This document shows positions 33,505 to 42,464 of a stretch of DNA of 64,000 nt, piece after piece. A program made the translations under genes and the position numbers. Position 1 is the stretch's first letter, and each line of letters begins with the position of its first letter. The notes beneath the pieces were generated by a model. The model did not search any database and was not told the origin of the DNA. It worked only from the letters and a program-made list of their open reading frames with translations. The DNA is from Mageeibacillus sp. UBA5439 (lineage in GTDB: Bacteria; Bacillota; Clostridia; Saccharofermentanales; DTU023), in the NCBI GenBank assembly GCA_002427505.1, contig DIRJ01000038.1:59007-123006 (forward strand), in the 5' to 3' direction.

Positions 33505-35325
33505 CTAATACTCCTCGTACTGTAACTTGTAGAGAACTTTGAAAAGTCCATTCCGGGCCAGAAGTTCATCTCTGCTTCCCTGCTCTGCAATTCTGCCCTT
33601 ATGCATGACAATAATCTTATCCGCATTGGCAATGGTAGAGATTCTGTGAGCTACTGCTATCATGCTGCGGTTAGCAGACATTTTGCTGATGGCATCCTGA
33701 ATCAGCAGTTCCGTCTCCGTGTCAATATTGGCAGTTGCCTCATCCAAAATCAGCAGCGAAGGCCTGGCAGCAAGAGTACGGGCGAAAGATAGCAGCTGCC
33801 TCTGCCCGGACGACAAGGTACTGCCGCGTTCCATGATTTCCTCATCATAGCGTTTTGGCAATTTATCAATAAAGATATCAGCATTAACATTTTTTGCTGC
33901 CTGTCTGACATCAGCGGCAGATACTTCCGGCCGATTCAGGCTGATATTATCCATGACACTGCCGGAATAGAGGAAGACATCCTGCTGAACCACTCCTATA
34001 GCCTCGCGCAGCTGCTTCAGGTCATAGTCCCTGATGTCGATACCGTCAAGCAGAATCTGTCCTTTATCGATGTCGTAGAAGCGACAGAGCAGATGCATAA
34101 TTGTTGACTTGCCGGCACCGGTAGCGCCAACAAAAGCAACAAACTCTCCGGGCTCGATGCTGAAGGAAACATCTTTGAGAATCCATTCATCTTCATTGTA
34201 GGCAAACCAGACGTTTTTGAACTCGATTTTTCCTGCAAATCCTGAAGCAGGAACAGCCACTTCCCCGCCAATATCCTCTGCTTCCTGATCCATCAAATGG
34301 AAGATTCGGTGCGTGGATGTCATGGCAGACTGAACTATGTTAAAGGTTTCGGCCAGTTCCAGAATCGGCTGGAAGAAACGTTGAATATAATCTATAAAAG
34401 CATAGAGAATACCGAAAGTGATAACACCATCAAGATGATTGCGTCCGCCAAACCAAATCAGGGCAGCGATGCCCAGTGACCGCACAATCTCAATAAAGGG
34501 ACGATAGGTCGCGTAGTACTGTACTTCCTTGCTGCTTAAGTCCAGATATTCGCGGTTAACCTCATCAAACTCCTCGCTCACCTGTTTTTGTCTGTTAAAT
34601 ACCTGAATTGTCCGCATGCCGGAGATATTCTCCGACAATTTTGTATTGATTCTGGAAAGAACACGGCGCTGCGCATAATATATTTTACGAATTATACGGC
34701 GGAATACCGCAGAAACAATGATGATCGCCGGCGTCAGAGCCATTACATAGCTGGCGAGTCTGGCATTCATGCTGTACATGATCCCAACAATGCCGGCCAA
34801 AGTAATCAGACTGCGGAAAATTGTGGTCAGGACTGAAGTAAACATTTCGTTCAGCGTTTCAGTGTCGTTGGTCACACGCGTAACCAGGCTTCCTTGCGGA
34901 TAATGATCAAAGAATGTCATGGGAAGCTTCAGAATATGATCGTAAAGATCCTGCCTGATTCTTCTTAAAATCTTTTGTCCTGTCTTATGCAGCATATAGT
35001 CCTGGCTGTATCCGGCCAGGAAAGCTACTACGACAGTTGCAAGATAGATCAATGCCGTCCGCGTCGCCTCACTCATAGCCAGAGCCTGTTCACTCCGGCT
35101 TTTAGCAGGATCAAGCAGAACGGAAATATTGTTGTCGATAATGAGCTGAGTCAGCCGGGGCTGAGCCAGCGTCATGCCGACAGTAACGATAATCAGTATA
35201 AAAATGATGATGAACTGTTTATAGTAAGGGGTGCCGTAAGAGTAAAGGCGTTTTAAGGTCTTGCGGTCCGGCTTTTTGGACCTGGCATTCTGTTCATCAA
35301 GATCTTTTTGCTCAGTCTGCGCCAT
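33505..35325 (-). CDS. ABC exporter subunit, canonical ATP site
   Basis: 606 residues from the ATG at 35323-35325 (GGAGG 6 nt before it); an in-frame ATG at 35451 would lie deep in the previous gene. Six membrane segments (~35-330) form a type I exporter domain, followed by the ATPase: Walker A GATGAGKST, Q-loop VVQQDVF, signature LSSGQRQLL and Walker B ILDEATANIDTET with the catalytic Glu. It sits 1 nt after its partner (35327-37099) and the pair should be a heterodimer. Cargo (drug, lipid or peptide) unknown. Confidence 0.93.
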   Translation of the reverse strand: MAQTEQKDLDEQNARSKKPDRKTLKRLYSYGTPYYKQFIIIFILIIVTVGMTLAQPRLTQLIIDNNISVLLDPAKSRSEQALAMSEATRTALIYLATVVVAFLAGYSQDYMLHKTGQKILRRIRQDLYDHILKLPMTFFDHYPQGSLVTRVTNDTETLNEMFTSVLTTIFRSLITLAGIVGIMYSMNARLASYVMALTPAIIIVSAVFRRIIRKIYYAQRRVLSRINTKLSENISGMRTIQVFNRQKQVSEEFDEVNREYLDLSSKEVQYYATYRPFIEIVRSLGIAALIWFGGRNHLDGVITFGILYAFIDYIQRFFQPILELAETFNIVQSAMTSTHRIFHLMDQEAEDIGGEVAVPASGFAGKIEFKNVWFAYNEDEWILKDVSFSIEPGEFVAFVGATGAGKSTIMHLLCRFYDIDKGQILLDGIDIRDYDLKQLREAIGVVQQDVFLYSGSVMDNISLNRPEVSAADVRQAAKNVNADIFIDKLPKRYDEEIMERGSTLSSGQRQLLSFARTLAARPSLLILDEATANIDTETELLIQDAISKMSANRSMIAVAHRISTIANADKIIVMHKGRIAEQGSRDELLARNGLFKVLYKLQYEEY

Positions 35326-35326
35326 C

Positions 35327-37099
35327 TTATGCCTCCTCCCTGTCTTCACGCAGTTCACTTTCCAGCAGCTGCCTCTGATAAAGTCTGGCATAGAAGCCGT
35401 CTTTGTCTTGCAGAAGCTCTGCATGTGACCCACGTTGCGAAATAACACCATCTTCGAGGACCAGTATCTGATTGGAGCGCTGGACTGTCGATACGCGCTG
35501 ACTTACAACTATCAGACCTGCTTCCACTTTTTCCAGCTGATTCAAAATATCTTTCTCTGTGTTGGTATCGACGGCAGAAAGTGAATCATCCAGAACCAGA
35601 ATCTGTGCGTCCTGGTAATAGGCACGGGCAATCGCCAGCCGTTGTTTTTGGCCGCCGGAAAGAGTTACGCCTCTTTCACCCACCCAGGTCCTGTATTGGT
35701 CAGGCATTGCCTCTATGTCATCTGCTAGCTGTGAAAACTCCGCAGCTTGCCGGACTTTTTCCGGATCATAATCGTCATCACCGCTAAAGGCAATATTGCC
35801 GGCAATAGTACGTGAGAACATGAAACTCTCCTGCTCAACAAAAGCAATTTTGCTATAGAGTTCCTCATAAGAGATATCTCTGATATCAAGACCATTCAGA
35901 AGAATCTGTCCTGAATTAAGATCATAGCGCCGCAGCAACAGGTTCAGGATCGTACTTTTGCCTGCCCCCGTGCGACCCAGAATTGCCAGGCTCTCCTTGC
36001 CTTCAAGTGTAAAACTCACACCTCGCAGAATCCAGGGCAGATTGTCTGCATAACGGAAAAAGACATCTCTGAACTCTATTCTGACTGAATCGTCATCTGT
36101 AGAAAAGCTGATTTTGCCAGGAGTTGTAGTTTCCTTTACTTTCGCTTCAGCCGCAAGTATTTCATTAATCCTGCCCATGGCCGCAATACCGCGCTGGAAA
36201 CTGTTGACAACCATGCCTATGGCCATCAGCGGCCAGACCATCATGCGCAGATAGTTAAGTACGGCTACAAAATCACCTAAAGAAAGATTGCCAACAAGCA
36301 TGCGCCGGATACCATAAAGAATAAAAATGACCAGAGCTATACCGGCTATAAGCTGAATCAGGGGGTCAAAGAGCGCGCTCATGCGCAGCATATCCATATT
36401 TTTAGTCTGATAATCTTTGTTGATTTTCTCAAAAGACCCGGCCTGGTTTTCTTCAATACCAAAAGCTTTAATGCTGTTGATGCCGGAGATATTCTCCTGG
36501 ACTTCATTGGTCAGTTCAGAGAAGGTATCCTGTACAGCCCGGCTGCGTCTCTGCAGAGGTTTGGACATGCTGAAGACAACAACCGTAATAAAAGGCAGTG
36601 CCAGCAAGGCAACCACTGCTGTTTTAAATCCTACGGTATAAATCATCATGATGACGGTGAACAAAGTCATGAAGACAGCATCTACAACCATGATAATGCC
36701 GCCTCCCATCGTGTTGCGCACCATAAGAACATCATTAGTAACATGCGCCATTAAATCACCGGTACGATGTTTATTAAAAAAGTTGTCATCCAGCCGGAGA
36801 TATTTTTTGAACAATTTATCCCGCAGCCAATACTCCAGCTTTCTGGCAGTGCCGAAGATATAGACGCGCCAGACATAGCGGCCGCCTGCAACTATCAGGC
36901 CTAAGATAAAGATGGCCGCAGCAGCCTGCCCGGTTCGCTCAAGCGTAAGTTCTCCGAACTGTGCCCAGTCAGCAAATTTTTTCAATACCTGAGGTACCAG
37001 CAGATTTGCAGAATCAACAAAAAGCAAGGCAATAATTCCGAAGATATAACGCCATTTGTGTTCACGTATAAATGGTAAAATTGTTCGATATTCTCTCAT
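35327..37099 (-). CDS. ABC exporter subunit, degenerate ATP site
   Basis: 590 residues: exporter membrane domain (~15-310) and ATPase with Walker A GRTGAGKST, Q-loop FVEQESF, signature LSGGQKQRLAIARA and Walker B LVLDDSLSAVDT. The catalytic Glu after Walker B is Asp here, whereas the partner has Glu. One weak and one strong ATP site is the hallmark of heterodimeric exporters such as BmrCD and TM287/288. Transcribed first of the two. Export substrate cannot be told. Confidence 0.92.
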   Translation of the reverse strand: MREYRTILPFIREHKWRYIFGIIALLFVDSANLLVPQVLKKFADWAQFGELTLERTGQAAAAIFILGLIVAGGRYVWRVYIFGTARKLEYWLRDKLFKKYLRLDDNFFNKHRTGDLMAHVTNDVLMVRNTMGGGIIMVVDAVFMTLFTVIMMIYTVGFKTAVVALLALPFITVVVFSMSKPLQRRSRAVQDTFSELTNEVQENISGINSIKAFGIEENQAGSFEKINKDYQTKNMDMLRMSALFDPLIQLIAGIALVIFILYGIRRMLVGNLSLGDFVAVLNYLRMMVWPLMAIGMVVNSFQRGIAAMGRINEILAAEAKVKETTTPGKISFSTDDDSVRIEFRDVFFRYADNLPWILRGVSFTLEGKESLAILGRTGAGKSTILNLLLRRYDLNSGQILLNGLDIRDISYEELYSKIAFVEQESFMFSRTIAGNIAFSGDDDYDPEKVRQAAEFSQLADDIEAMPDQYRTWVGERGVTLSGGQKQRLAIARAYYQDAQILVLDDSLSAVDTNTEKDILNQLEKVEAGLIVVSQRVSTVQRSNQILVLEDGVISQRGSHAELLQDKDGFYARLYQRQLLESELREDREEA

Positions 37100-37152
37100 A
37101 CTCTTCCCCTACCTCAAGCATTGTACCGTAATTATCAGAAAACGGGAGAAAT

Positions 37153-37190
37153 AAATGCGCTCCGCTGTCACGGAGCGCATTTAAAATTTT
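37153..37190. terminator. Terminator between the DUF5058-like module and the ABC genes
   Basis: A perfect 12-bp stem (37153-37164 with 37171-37182) closes a 6-nt loop, 20 nt past the stop of the small membrane protein. T-rich on the minus side (TTTATTT) and TTAAAATTTTT on the plus side. Confidence 0.85.
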
Positions 37191-37203
37191 TGTTATGAGA
37201 AAA

Positions 37204-37875
37204 TCAGATCAATTTCTTCTTATACATGATCCTCGATACAGCAACCGTCATGGCCACACTGATGGGGATCAGGACACTGACTGCACTCGAAAGCGAAGGC
37301 CGGATCAGGAAGAGGGTCAACATCAGCACAAGTGGTGCTACAGCGATCTTCCAGTTTTTTGCCAGGAAAACGATAGCCAGCCCCCCAAAAAGTGCCGGCA
37401 AAACATTGGCGAAGGCAGGTGCCAGCTTTGCTGATTCCAGTATAGGGCTGAGAATGTTCAGGAGAACTATGCCTAACACCAGAATGACAGTTGTCACAAT
37501 GGAACTCACAGCGATAGCAATAGTTGAAACCACTTCGCCCTCTTCTGTGTTAGGCTCGACACCGGCAATTTGCATAGCCCTGAGTGCTGCCGGTACCTTC
37601 ATAGCGGTTAGGTTTCCGGTGACAAAACCAAGATAAGATCCGCCGGACCCCAGCATGGGACTGAAGGTAAAGGCTTCAATTATTCCTACGGTCCAGAAGA
37701 CCGGTGCTACCGCCAGCAAGCCCTGAAATACAGCCGCCCCATCCGGCCAGACCTTGAAAAGCACCGACGTAAAAAACGGATAGGACATAAAGAGCAGTAT
37801 CGCCAGAACCAAAGAGACTCTGCCCCAGCGATGAACCTTTTCCGGATAATTGGAATATTTCTTTTTGTTCTCCAT
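37204..37875 (-). CDS. Integral membrane protein, partner of the DUF5058-like protein
   Basis: 223 residues from the ATG at 37873-37875 (CGGAGG 6 nt upstream). It has about six hydrophobic segments starting at ~19, and a polar conserved-looking stretch GSGGSYLGFVTGNLTAMKVP (~77-96). A PAAL...AGVEPNTEEGEVVSTIAIAV region also aligns loosely with part of the upstream membrane protein. No family with known function is recognised. Placed 2 nt after the 37878-38603 gene and before no other gene, it most likely forms a complex with it. Transport linked to the nearby M20 peptidase is inference. Confidence 0.6.
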   Translation of the reverse strand: MENKKKYSNYPEKVHRWGRVSLVLAILLFMSYPFFTSVLFKVWPDGAAVFQGLLAVAPVFWTVGIIEAFTFSPMLGSGGSYLGFVTGNLTAMKVPAALRAMQIAGVEPNTEEGEVVSTIAIAVSSIVTTVILVLGIVLLNILSPILESAKLAPAFANVLPALFGGLAIVFLAKNWKIAVAPLVLMLTLFLIRPSLSSAVSVLIPISVAMTVAVSRIMYKKKLI

Positions 37876-37877
37876 AT

Positions 37878-38603
37878 TTAGCCTCCGATCCATTGGGTCA
37901 GCGGGATGGCGAAGGCCATTCCACCCAGCATGCTAAAGGGCATGGCGTAGTTCTCCAGCCACTTCCAGTTTAATAGTTTGACCAGCAGACCGAATATGGT
38001 CATCAGCAAGGCAGAGAAGAGCATGACGAAGACCGGTATCCAGCCAGGCAGACCGGATCTGATGTCGGCAAAAACCATACCCAGAAAGGTAGCAATCATA
38101 CCGACGAAGAGAGAATCCATCAGGATGGAGCTCCAGCGCTGATCTTTAGTTTTCAGCTTCTGCAGGCGCTGATTCATATTTTTCTGGAAAAAGAGGATAA
38201 TCAGGATACCCGACATAATCCCCAGTGTCATTACCCAGGCAATGGCGACATAGGCTGATCCGTCCGTGACCGGCTGATCCATCGGTAAATTCATAGCTTG
38301 TGCCGTGGAGGCTACAGCCGGCAGCTCGTAGGTCAGTGCGCCCAGCACGGACAGACGCAGCCAGGGCAACGGCAGGCCGAGGAAGCGCGACAGGCTGATC
38401 AGGCCCAGCAGGACGCCGATGGCCGGCGCAATCGTGAAGAGCGCGCTGCCAAAAGCTACTCCACGCAGGACTTTGGCTTCGATCTTCAGCTCTCTGGCCC
38501 GTCTCCAGGCTTTCGCCATAAAGAAAACGGATTGTCCTATCACATAGAGTATGACCACTCCGGCCAAAACAAAGAGGATAGGATGATTGACATTAAACTC
38601 CAT
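37878..38603 (-). CDS. Integral membrane protein, DUF5058-like
   Basis: 241 residues with six to seven hydrophobic segments and an N-terminus outside or in the membrane at ~8-30. It resembles the uncharacterised DUF5058 family of Clostridia; that name is from memory. A conserved-looking loop LGLPLPWLRLSVLGALTYEL (~76-95), followed by PAVASTAQAM, sits between membrane segments. Its stop and the ATG of the next membrane protein are 2 nt apart. The M20 peptidase gene lies 84 nt upstream on the same strand, so peptidase, this protein and its partner are probably one operon. Confidence 0.6.
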   Translation of the reverse strand: MEFNVNHPILFVLAGVVILYVIGQSVFFMAKAWRRARELKIEAKVLRGVAFGSALFTIAPAIGVLLGLISLSRFLGLPLPWLRLSVLGALTYELPAVASTAQAMNLPMDQPVTDGSAYVAIAWVMTLGIMSGILIILFFQKNMNQRLQKLKTKDQRWSSILMDSLFVGMIATFLGMVFADIRSGLPGWIPVFVMLFSALLMTIFGLLVKLLNWKWLENYAMPFSMLGGMAFAIPLTQWIGG

Positions 38604-38687
38604 AAAGGTCTCCTCACATTATGTAGTCGCCGCTTTTACCGCCTGCATTTTATATGACCGGCGGCAGCTGACTCATCAGGGTCTAAA

Positions 38688-39998
38688 TTATCTGAGATTG
38701 AGCATAAATTCAGTATAAAACTCAATCATCTTGTAAAAATTCTCGTGGCTGATGCATTCGCCGCGGCCATGCATGGTATCCAGTTCTTTGCCGCTAAGCT
38801 TATTGGGCAGAAAGCGATAGGCATTATCCGCAACCTGGTCATAGTAGCGGCAGTCAGTCCCTCCCACCATGAGGTAAGGTAAGGCAACAGCATCGGGAAA
38901 AATCTTGGCGATAGTTTCTTTCGTGTGTTGCATACCTTCTCCATTTACATCTGAGATTGCTGTAGCTTCATTAATCATAATTTTTTCTGCTATTTCAAAA
39001 TCATGTCCCAGACTTCTCAGATGGTCGAGAATACCCTCTACGGTATCACCCTGGAGAATACGGATATTGGCCACGCAACTGGCAGTTCGCGGCAGGATAT
39101 TATGTCCGGTGCCCGCTTCCGTCATGGTAAAGGCAATGGTCGAACGCAGCATGGCTGCTGTCTGCTTATTTTTGAGTAATATTCTGGCTAATATGGGTGC
39201 AAACAATTGGGGATTGCGCAGAACAAAAGCTTCGGCTTTGCTTTTAAAAGGAGCCAGGGCCTCGAGAGTGGCGGCTAGTGTTTCTGTTATTCTGAGTTTG
39301 GGCGGCTTGTTCTCAACATCATGGATGAAGGCAGCCATTTTGCCCACAGCAGATGATTTCGGCGGCGTCGCGGAGTGTCCCTCCTCACCGCGGAAGAGAA
39401 AGCGGAGGCTGTTGTTGCCTTTCTCCGCAATACCTATCACTGCCAGATCCGGTGCAACGCCCAGGGACTTGCCCTCAGTAACCGCCCCGCCCTCATCCAG
39501 AACATAGCGGAAGTGGATCTTCTTTTTCTGAAAATAATTCGCTATTTCCTGGGCACCAAGCTCACCGCCGACCTCTTCGTCAAAACCGAAGGCGAAATAA
39601 ATGTCGTATGGCGGTATATAGTCCGCTTCCAGCAAGGAATTGGCCGCCTCCATGATCGCAATCAGAGAACCTTTGTCGTCCAGTGTTCCCCTGCCCCAAA
39701 TCTTCTCTCCGTCATCATGCCCGGAAAATGGCGGGTGCTGCCAATCCTCGTCCGTAGCTGCTACCACATCATAGTGTGCTGTCAGCAGCAGGGGTTTTTC
39801 TTCTGACGAACCCGGCCAGCGATAAACCAGACCAAAGTCGTTAACCCGCTGCAACTCCATTTTTTCATGAATCAGCGGATAAGCTGCCGCCATAAATTCT
39901 CCGAATTCACGAAAAGCAGACCAGTCAGCTTCATAGGGGTCGGAATGTGAAACAGTGGCAAGGCGAATCGCGTCCTGCAAGTGCTTGATTGCATCCAT
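38688..39998 (-). CDS. M20-family metallopeptidase (PM20D1/carboxypeptidase S-like)
   Basis: 436 residues from the ATG at 39996-39998 (AAGGAG 6 nt upstream); a start at 40031 adds an unsupported leader. Di-zinc aminoacylase/peptidase with LLLTAHYDVV (~74-83; His and Asp), GRGTLDDKGSLIA (~105-117), the catalytic Glu pair GFDEEVGGE (~141-149) and the late His in MHGRGECISHENF (~412-424). It has no signal, so it is cytoplasmic and probably hydrolyses dipeptides or N-acyl amino acids. Its place before the two-protein membrane module suggests those bring in its substrate. Confidence 0.85.
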   Translation of the reverse strand: MDAIKHLQDAIRLATVSHSDPYEADWSAFREFGEFMAAAYPLIHEKMELQRVNDFGLVYRWPGSSEEKPLLLTAHYDVVAATDEDWQHPPFSGHDDGEKIWGRGTLDDKGSLIAIMEAANSLLEADYIPPYDIYFAFGFDEEVGGELGAQEIANYFQKKKIHFRYVLDEGGAVTEGKSLGVAPDLAVIGIAEKGNNSLRFLFRGEEGHSATPPKSSAVGKMAAFIHDVENKPPKLRITETLAATLEALAPFKSKAEAFVLRNPQLFAPILARILLKNKQTAAMLRSTIAFTMTEAGTGHNILPRTASCVANIRILQGDTVEGILDHLRSLGHDFEIAEKIMINEATAISDVNGEGMQHTKETIAKIFPDAVALPYLMVGGTDCRYYDQVADNAYRFLPNKLSGKELDTMHGRGECISHENFYKMIEFYTEFMLNLR

Positions 39999-40076
39999 AG
40001 TTTTCTCCTTACATCTCAAGAGATTCCACAAATACTACTGTGGATATAGTATGACACAAAACACTCTGTCTGCGTA

Positions 40077-41183
40077 TCAGGCCTTAAAATTATATTCGGG
40101 TTTTATGTGGTGTAAAACATCAACAGTATCCTTGATCAGGCCGCTGATTTCCTCCATAGGCTTATAGGCAGCAGGGCTTTCATCCAGAGTCGAAATTTTG
40201 ACAGACGTGGTATATATGCCGACCATATCCTCATGCAGATTCTTTAAAGACAGCTCTTTCCTGGCCCGGCTTCGCGACATAATGCGCCCGGCACCATGCG
40301 GCGCTGAACAGTTCCAGTCCGGATTACCCAGGCCCCTGCAGATAAAGGACCCGTCGCGCATATTAAAGGGTATCAGGGCCAGTTCAGCTGCCTGAGCTGA
40401 TATCGCACCTTTGCGCAGAATCATGTTCTCCATATCAATATAGTTGTGAGTTGTAGTGAAATCCTCTGCTACTTCCAGTTCCATATTCCGGACAATAACA
40501 TCGATCATTGCCTTGCGGTTAAGCACGGCATAACGCTGCATGACCTGCATGTCATGACAGTAATCATCCATTGATTGTCCTTGCAGATAGGCGAGATCCC
40601 GCAAGGAATGCGGCTGCTCCTTTTGGGCCAGCTTTTGGTAATGCTGGGCTATCTGCAGGCCTATATGACGCGAGCCGGAATGGACCACCAGATAAAGCCT
40701 GCCTTCCTCATCGCGGTTGCCTTCAATGAAGTGATTACCACCGCCCAATGTACCCAATGAAAGGTAGGCTCTGTCCATTTTTAATTTTGCATCGTTCTTG
40801 CCGCCCTGACGGGCGCGGAGCTTTGACAGGTCAATTGCTTCCAGGTAAGGATGGGGACGCTTGCGGATGTCGTGCCCTGCCGGTATTTTTTCCCGGATGA
40901 GCCGGTCCAGCCGGCCCCAGTCTATTTCTTTATCTGCCAGACGGATGGTTTCCATGCCGCAGCCAATATCAACCCCGACCAGATTCGGCACTACTTTGTC
41001 TGTAATCGTCATGGTCGTGCCGATTGTTGATCCGGCGCCGGCATGTACATCCGGCATAATACGAATCCTGCTGCCTGCAACAAAGGGCTGGTCACAGAGA
41101 GTCTGTATCTGCTCTCTCGCTGTCGGTTCAAGGTAATTAGCAAACACTTTGGCAGCGTTATATTTACCACTGATGATAATCAC
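40077..41183 (-). CDS. rtcB: RtcB-family RNA ligase
   Basis: 368 residues, short RtcB form. RtcB joins RNA 2',3'-cyclic phosphate (or 3'-phosphate) ends to 5'-OH with GTP and Mn2+. Metal and guanylate motifs are intact: VGVDIGCGMETIRL (~69-82), GTLGGGNHFIEG (~148-159), VVHSGSRHIG (~169-178) and the guanylated His in SAPHGAGRIMSR (~292-303), with a final STLDESPAAYK. No archease, RtcA or RtcR gene is near. In bacteria it is mostly linked to RNA repair after stress. Confidence 0.93.
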   Translation of the reverse strand: MIIISGKYNAAKVFANYLEPTAREQIQTLCDQPFVAGSRIRIMPDVHAGAGSTIGTTMTITDKVVPNLVGVDIGCGMETIRLADKEIDWGRLDRLIREKIPAGHDIRKRPHPYLEAIDLSKLRARQGGKNDAKLKMDRAYLSLGTLGGGNHFIEGNRDEEGRLYLVVHSGSRHIGLQIAQHYQKLAQKEQPHSLRDLAYLQGQSMDDYCHDMQVMQRYAVLNRKAMIDVIVRNMELEVAEDFTTTHNYIDMENMILRKGAISAQAAELALIPFNMRDGSFICRGLGNPDWNCSAPHGAGRIMSRSRARKELSLKNLHEDMVGIYTTSVKISTLDESPAAYKPMEEISGLIKDTVDVLHHIKPEYNFKA

Positions 41184-41503
41184 CGGTCACTCCTTCCGCT
41201 TCTGTTAAAGCTCCTGAAGAAGCTCTGCTATGCAGGGCCATTATACTAAAGACCCCGCAATTCACTGTAACTAAGTGCTTCCACAGAATAGCCGGTCAGA
41301 GCATATCAGCAAGAAATAAAAAAATCTTTTGCAAGCATAGGCTTTAGTCGTTAAGCGGTCACAAACAGGCAGATCCGCTTTAGTAATATCTGCTATCTTA
41401 GAACAGGCGGCAGGATCTTATCCGATTGCCGTGCCAATAAGGGTTAATCATTAGTCAGTCCGTTATAATGAACTGAGTAAGCTCATTAAGAGGGGGATAT
41501 TCA
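41184..41503. other. Intergenic region between rtcB and the hydrolase gene
   Basis: 320 nt without a recognisable gene between divergent genes. A perfect TATAAT occurs at 41464-41469, 34 nt before the hydrolase ATG, with no good -35. No RNA element was recognised. Confidence 0.4.
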
Positions 41504-42031
41504 ATGCAGGATTTATTATTTGTTGTAGACATGCAAAACGACTTCATCGATGGCAGCCTGGGCACTAAAGAAGCTAAAGCCATTGTGCCTCGCGTGCGTG
41601 AGCTCATTGACAGCTACCCGGCAGATAAAGTCTATTTTACCCGCGACACCCATCAGGAAAACTATCTTGATACACAGGAAGGCAGAAATCTGCCGGTTCT
41701 GCACTGTATCGAAGGCAGCCAGGGCTGGCAGATAGAGGCCTCCTTAGATCAAAGACGTACAACTGCTGCCATCGACAAAGCCGCCTTCGGCTCAGTTGAA
41801 CTGGCCCGTCTTCTGGAAGAACTCAACGAGGCAGAAGAGATTCGCAGCCTGCGTTTTGTCGGCCTTTGCACTGACATCTGTGTCATATCGAACTCTCTGA
41901 TCGCCAAAGCTGTGTTGCCGGAAGCAGAAATTATCGTGGACGCTTCCGCCTGCGCCGGCGTCACACCCGGTCAGCATCAGACAGCCTTAGCTGCCATGAA
42001 AGCCTGTCAGATTACAATTGAAAACGGCTAA
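41504..42031 (+). CDS. Isochorismatase-family cysteine hydrolase (nicotinamidase-like)
   Basis: 175 residues. The Asp-Lys-Cys triad is present: FVVDMQNDFIDGSLG (Asp ~10), IDKAAFGS (Lys ~93) and LCTDICVIS (Cys ~127). TRDTHQENYL and LHCIEGSQGWQI resemble the nicotinamidase metal and active-site loops. Nicotinamide deamidation for NAD salvage is the best guess; other amidase substrates remain possible. Ribosome site AGAGGGGG. A hairpin covers its stop codon. Confidence 0.82.
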   Translation: MQDLLFVVDMQNDFIDGSLGTKEAKAIVPRVRELIDSYPADKVYFTRDTHQENYLDTQEGRNLPVLHCIEGSQGWQIEASLDQRRTTAAIDKAAFGSVELARLLEELNEAEEIRSLRFVGLCTDICVISNSLIAKAVLPEAEIIVDASACAGVTPGQHQTALAAMKACQITIENG

Positions 42032-42050
42032 GAACATCCAGGCTTAGCCG
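42025..42050. terminator. Hairpin terminator between convergent genes
   Basis: CGGCTAAG (42025-42032) and CTTAGCCG (42043-42050) form an 8-bp stem that includes the hydrolase stop codon. On the minus strand it is followed by TTTTC, suiting the FMN-binding gene better. Confidence 0.7.
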
Positions 42051-42052
42051 CT

Positions 42053-42445
42053 TTACTGATTTAATGCATTGTACACAGCGGCCTTGATCACTTCGCTGGA
42101 ACTGGTCGCGCCGCTGATGGCGTCGACATTCACGCTTTGAGCACGGATAATATCCGCGACAATTGCCTCAGCCGCTTTGCCTCTGATTTGCCTGTGTAAG
42201 AGAATATCTATGCCTTCAATCTCCCCGTCCCCGACGGTCACCTCCAGCCGTACTTTTACCAGACCCGCAAATTCTTCGCCTAGATATCTGCCGGCTGCAA
42301 CTTGGCTGAGGTCCAGTTCAGAGTAGTTATTTTCTCTCAGCTCGCTTGTGCGCACCCGTGCCAGCATAAAAGCCATGAATATCAGCAGCAGGAGCAGGGA
42401 AACTGCCATGGCTGCTGATAATATCATGTACCTTTTTTTCTCCAC
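42053..42445 (-). CDS. Membrane-anchored FMN-binding domain protein, ApbE flavinylation target
   Basis: 130 residues: one membrane segment (~7-29) and an extracytoplasmic FMN_bind domain. Near the C-terminus DAISGATS (108-115) matches the DxxxGAT-S/T consensus in which ApbE attaches FMN to the Thr (114). It is thus a one-electron/two-electron carrier outside the membrane. The only ApbE in the window is the fusion at 1.8-3.4 kb. It lies 19 nt downstream of the nucleoside hydrolase genes, which seems fortuitous for function. Confidence 0.87.
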   Translation of the reverse strand: MEKKRYMILSAAMAVSLLLLLIFMAFMLARVRTSELRENNYSELDLSQVAAGRYLGEEFAGLVKVRLEVTVGDGEIEGIDILLHRQIRGKAAEAIVADIIRAQSVNVDAISGATSSSEVIKAAVYNALNQ

Positions 42446-42464
42446 TTATTTCTCCCGGGCAAGG

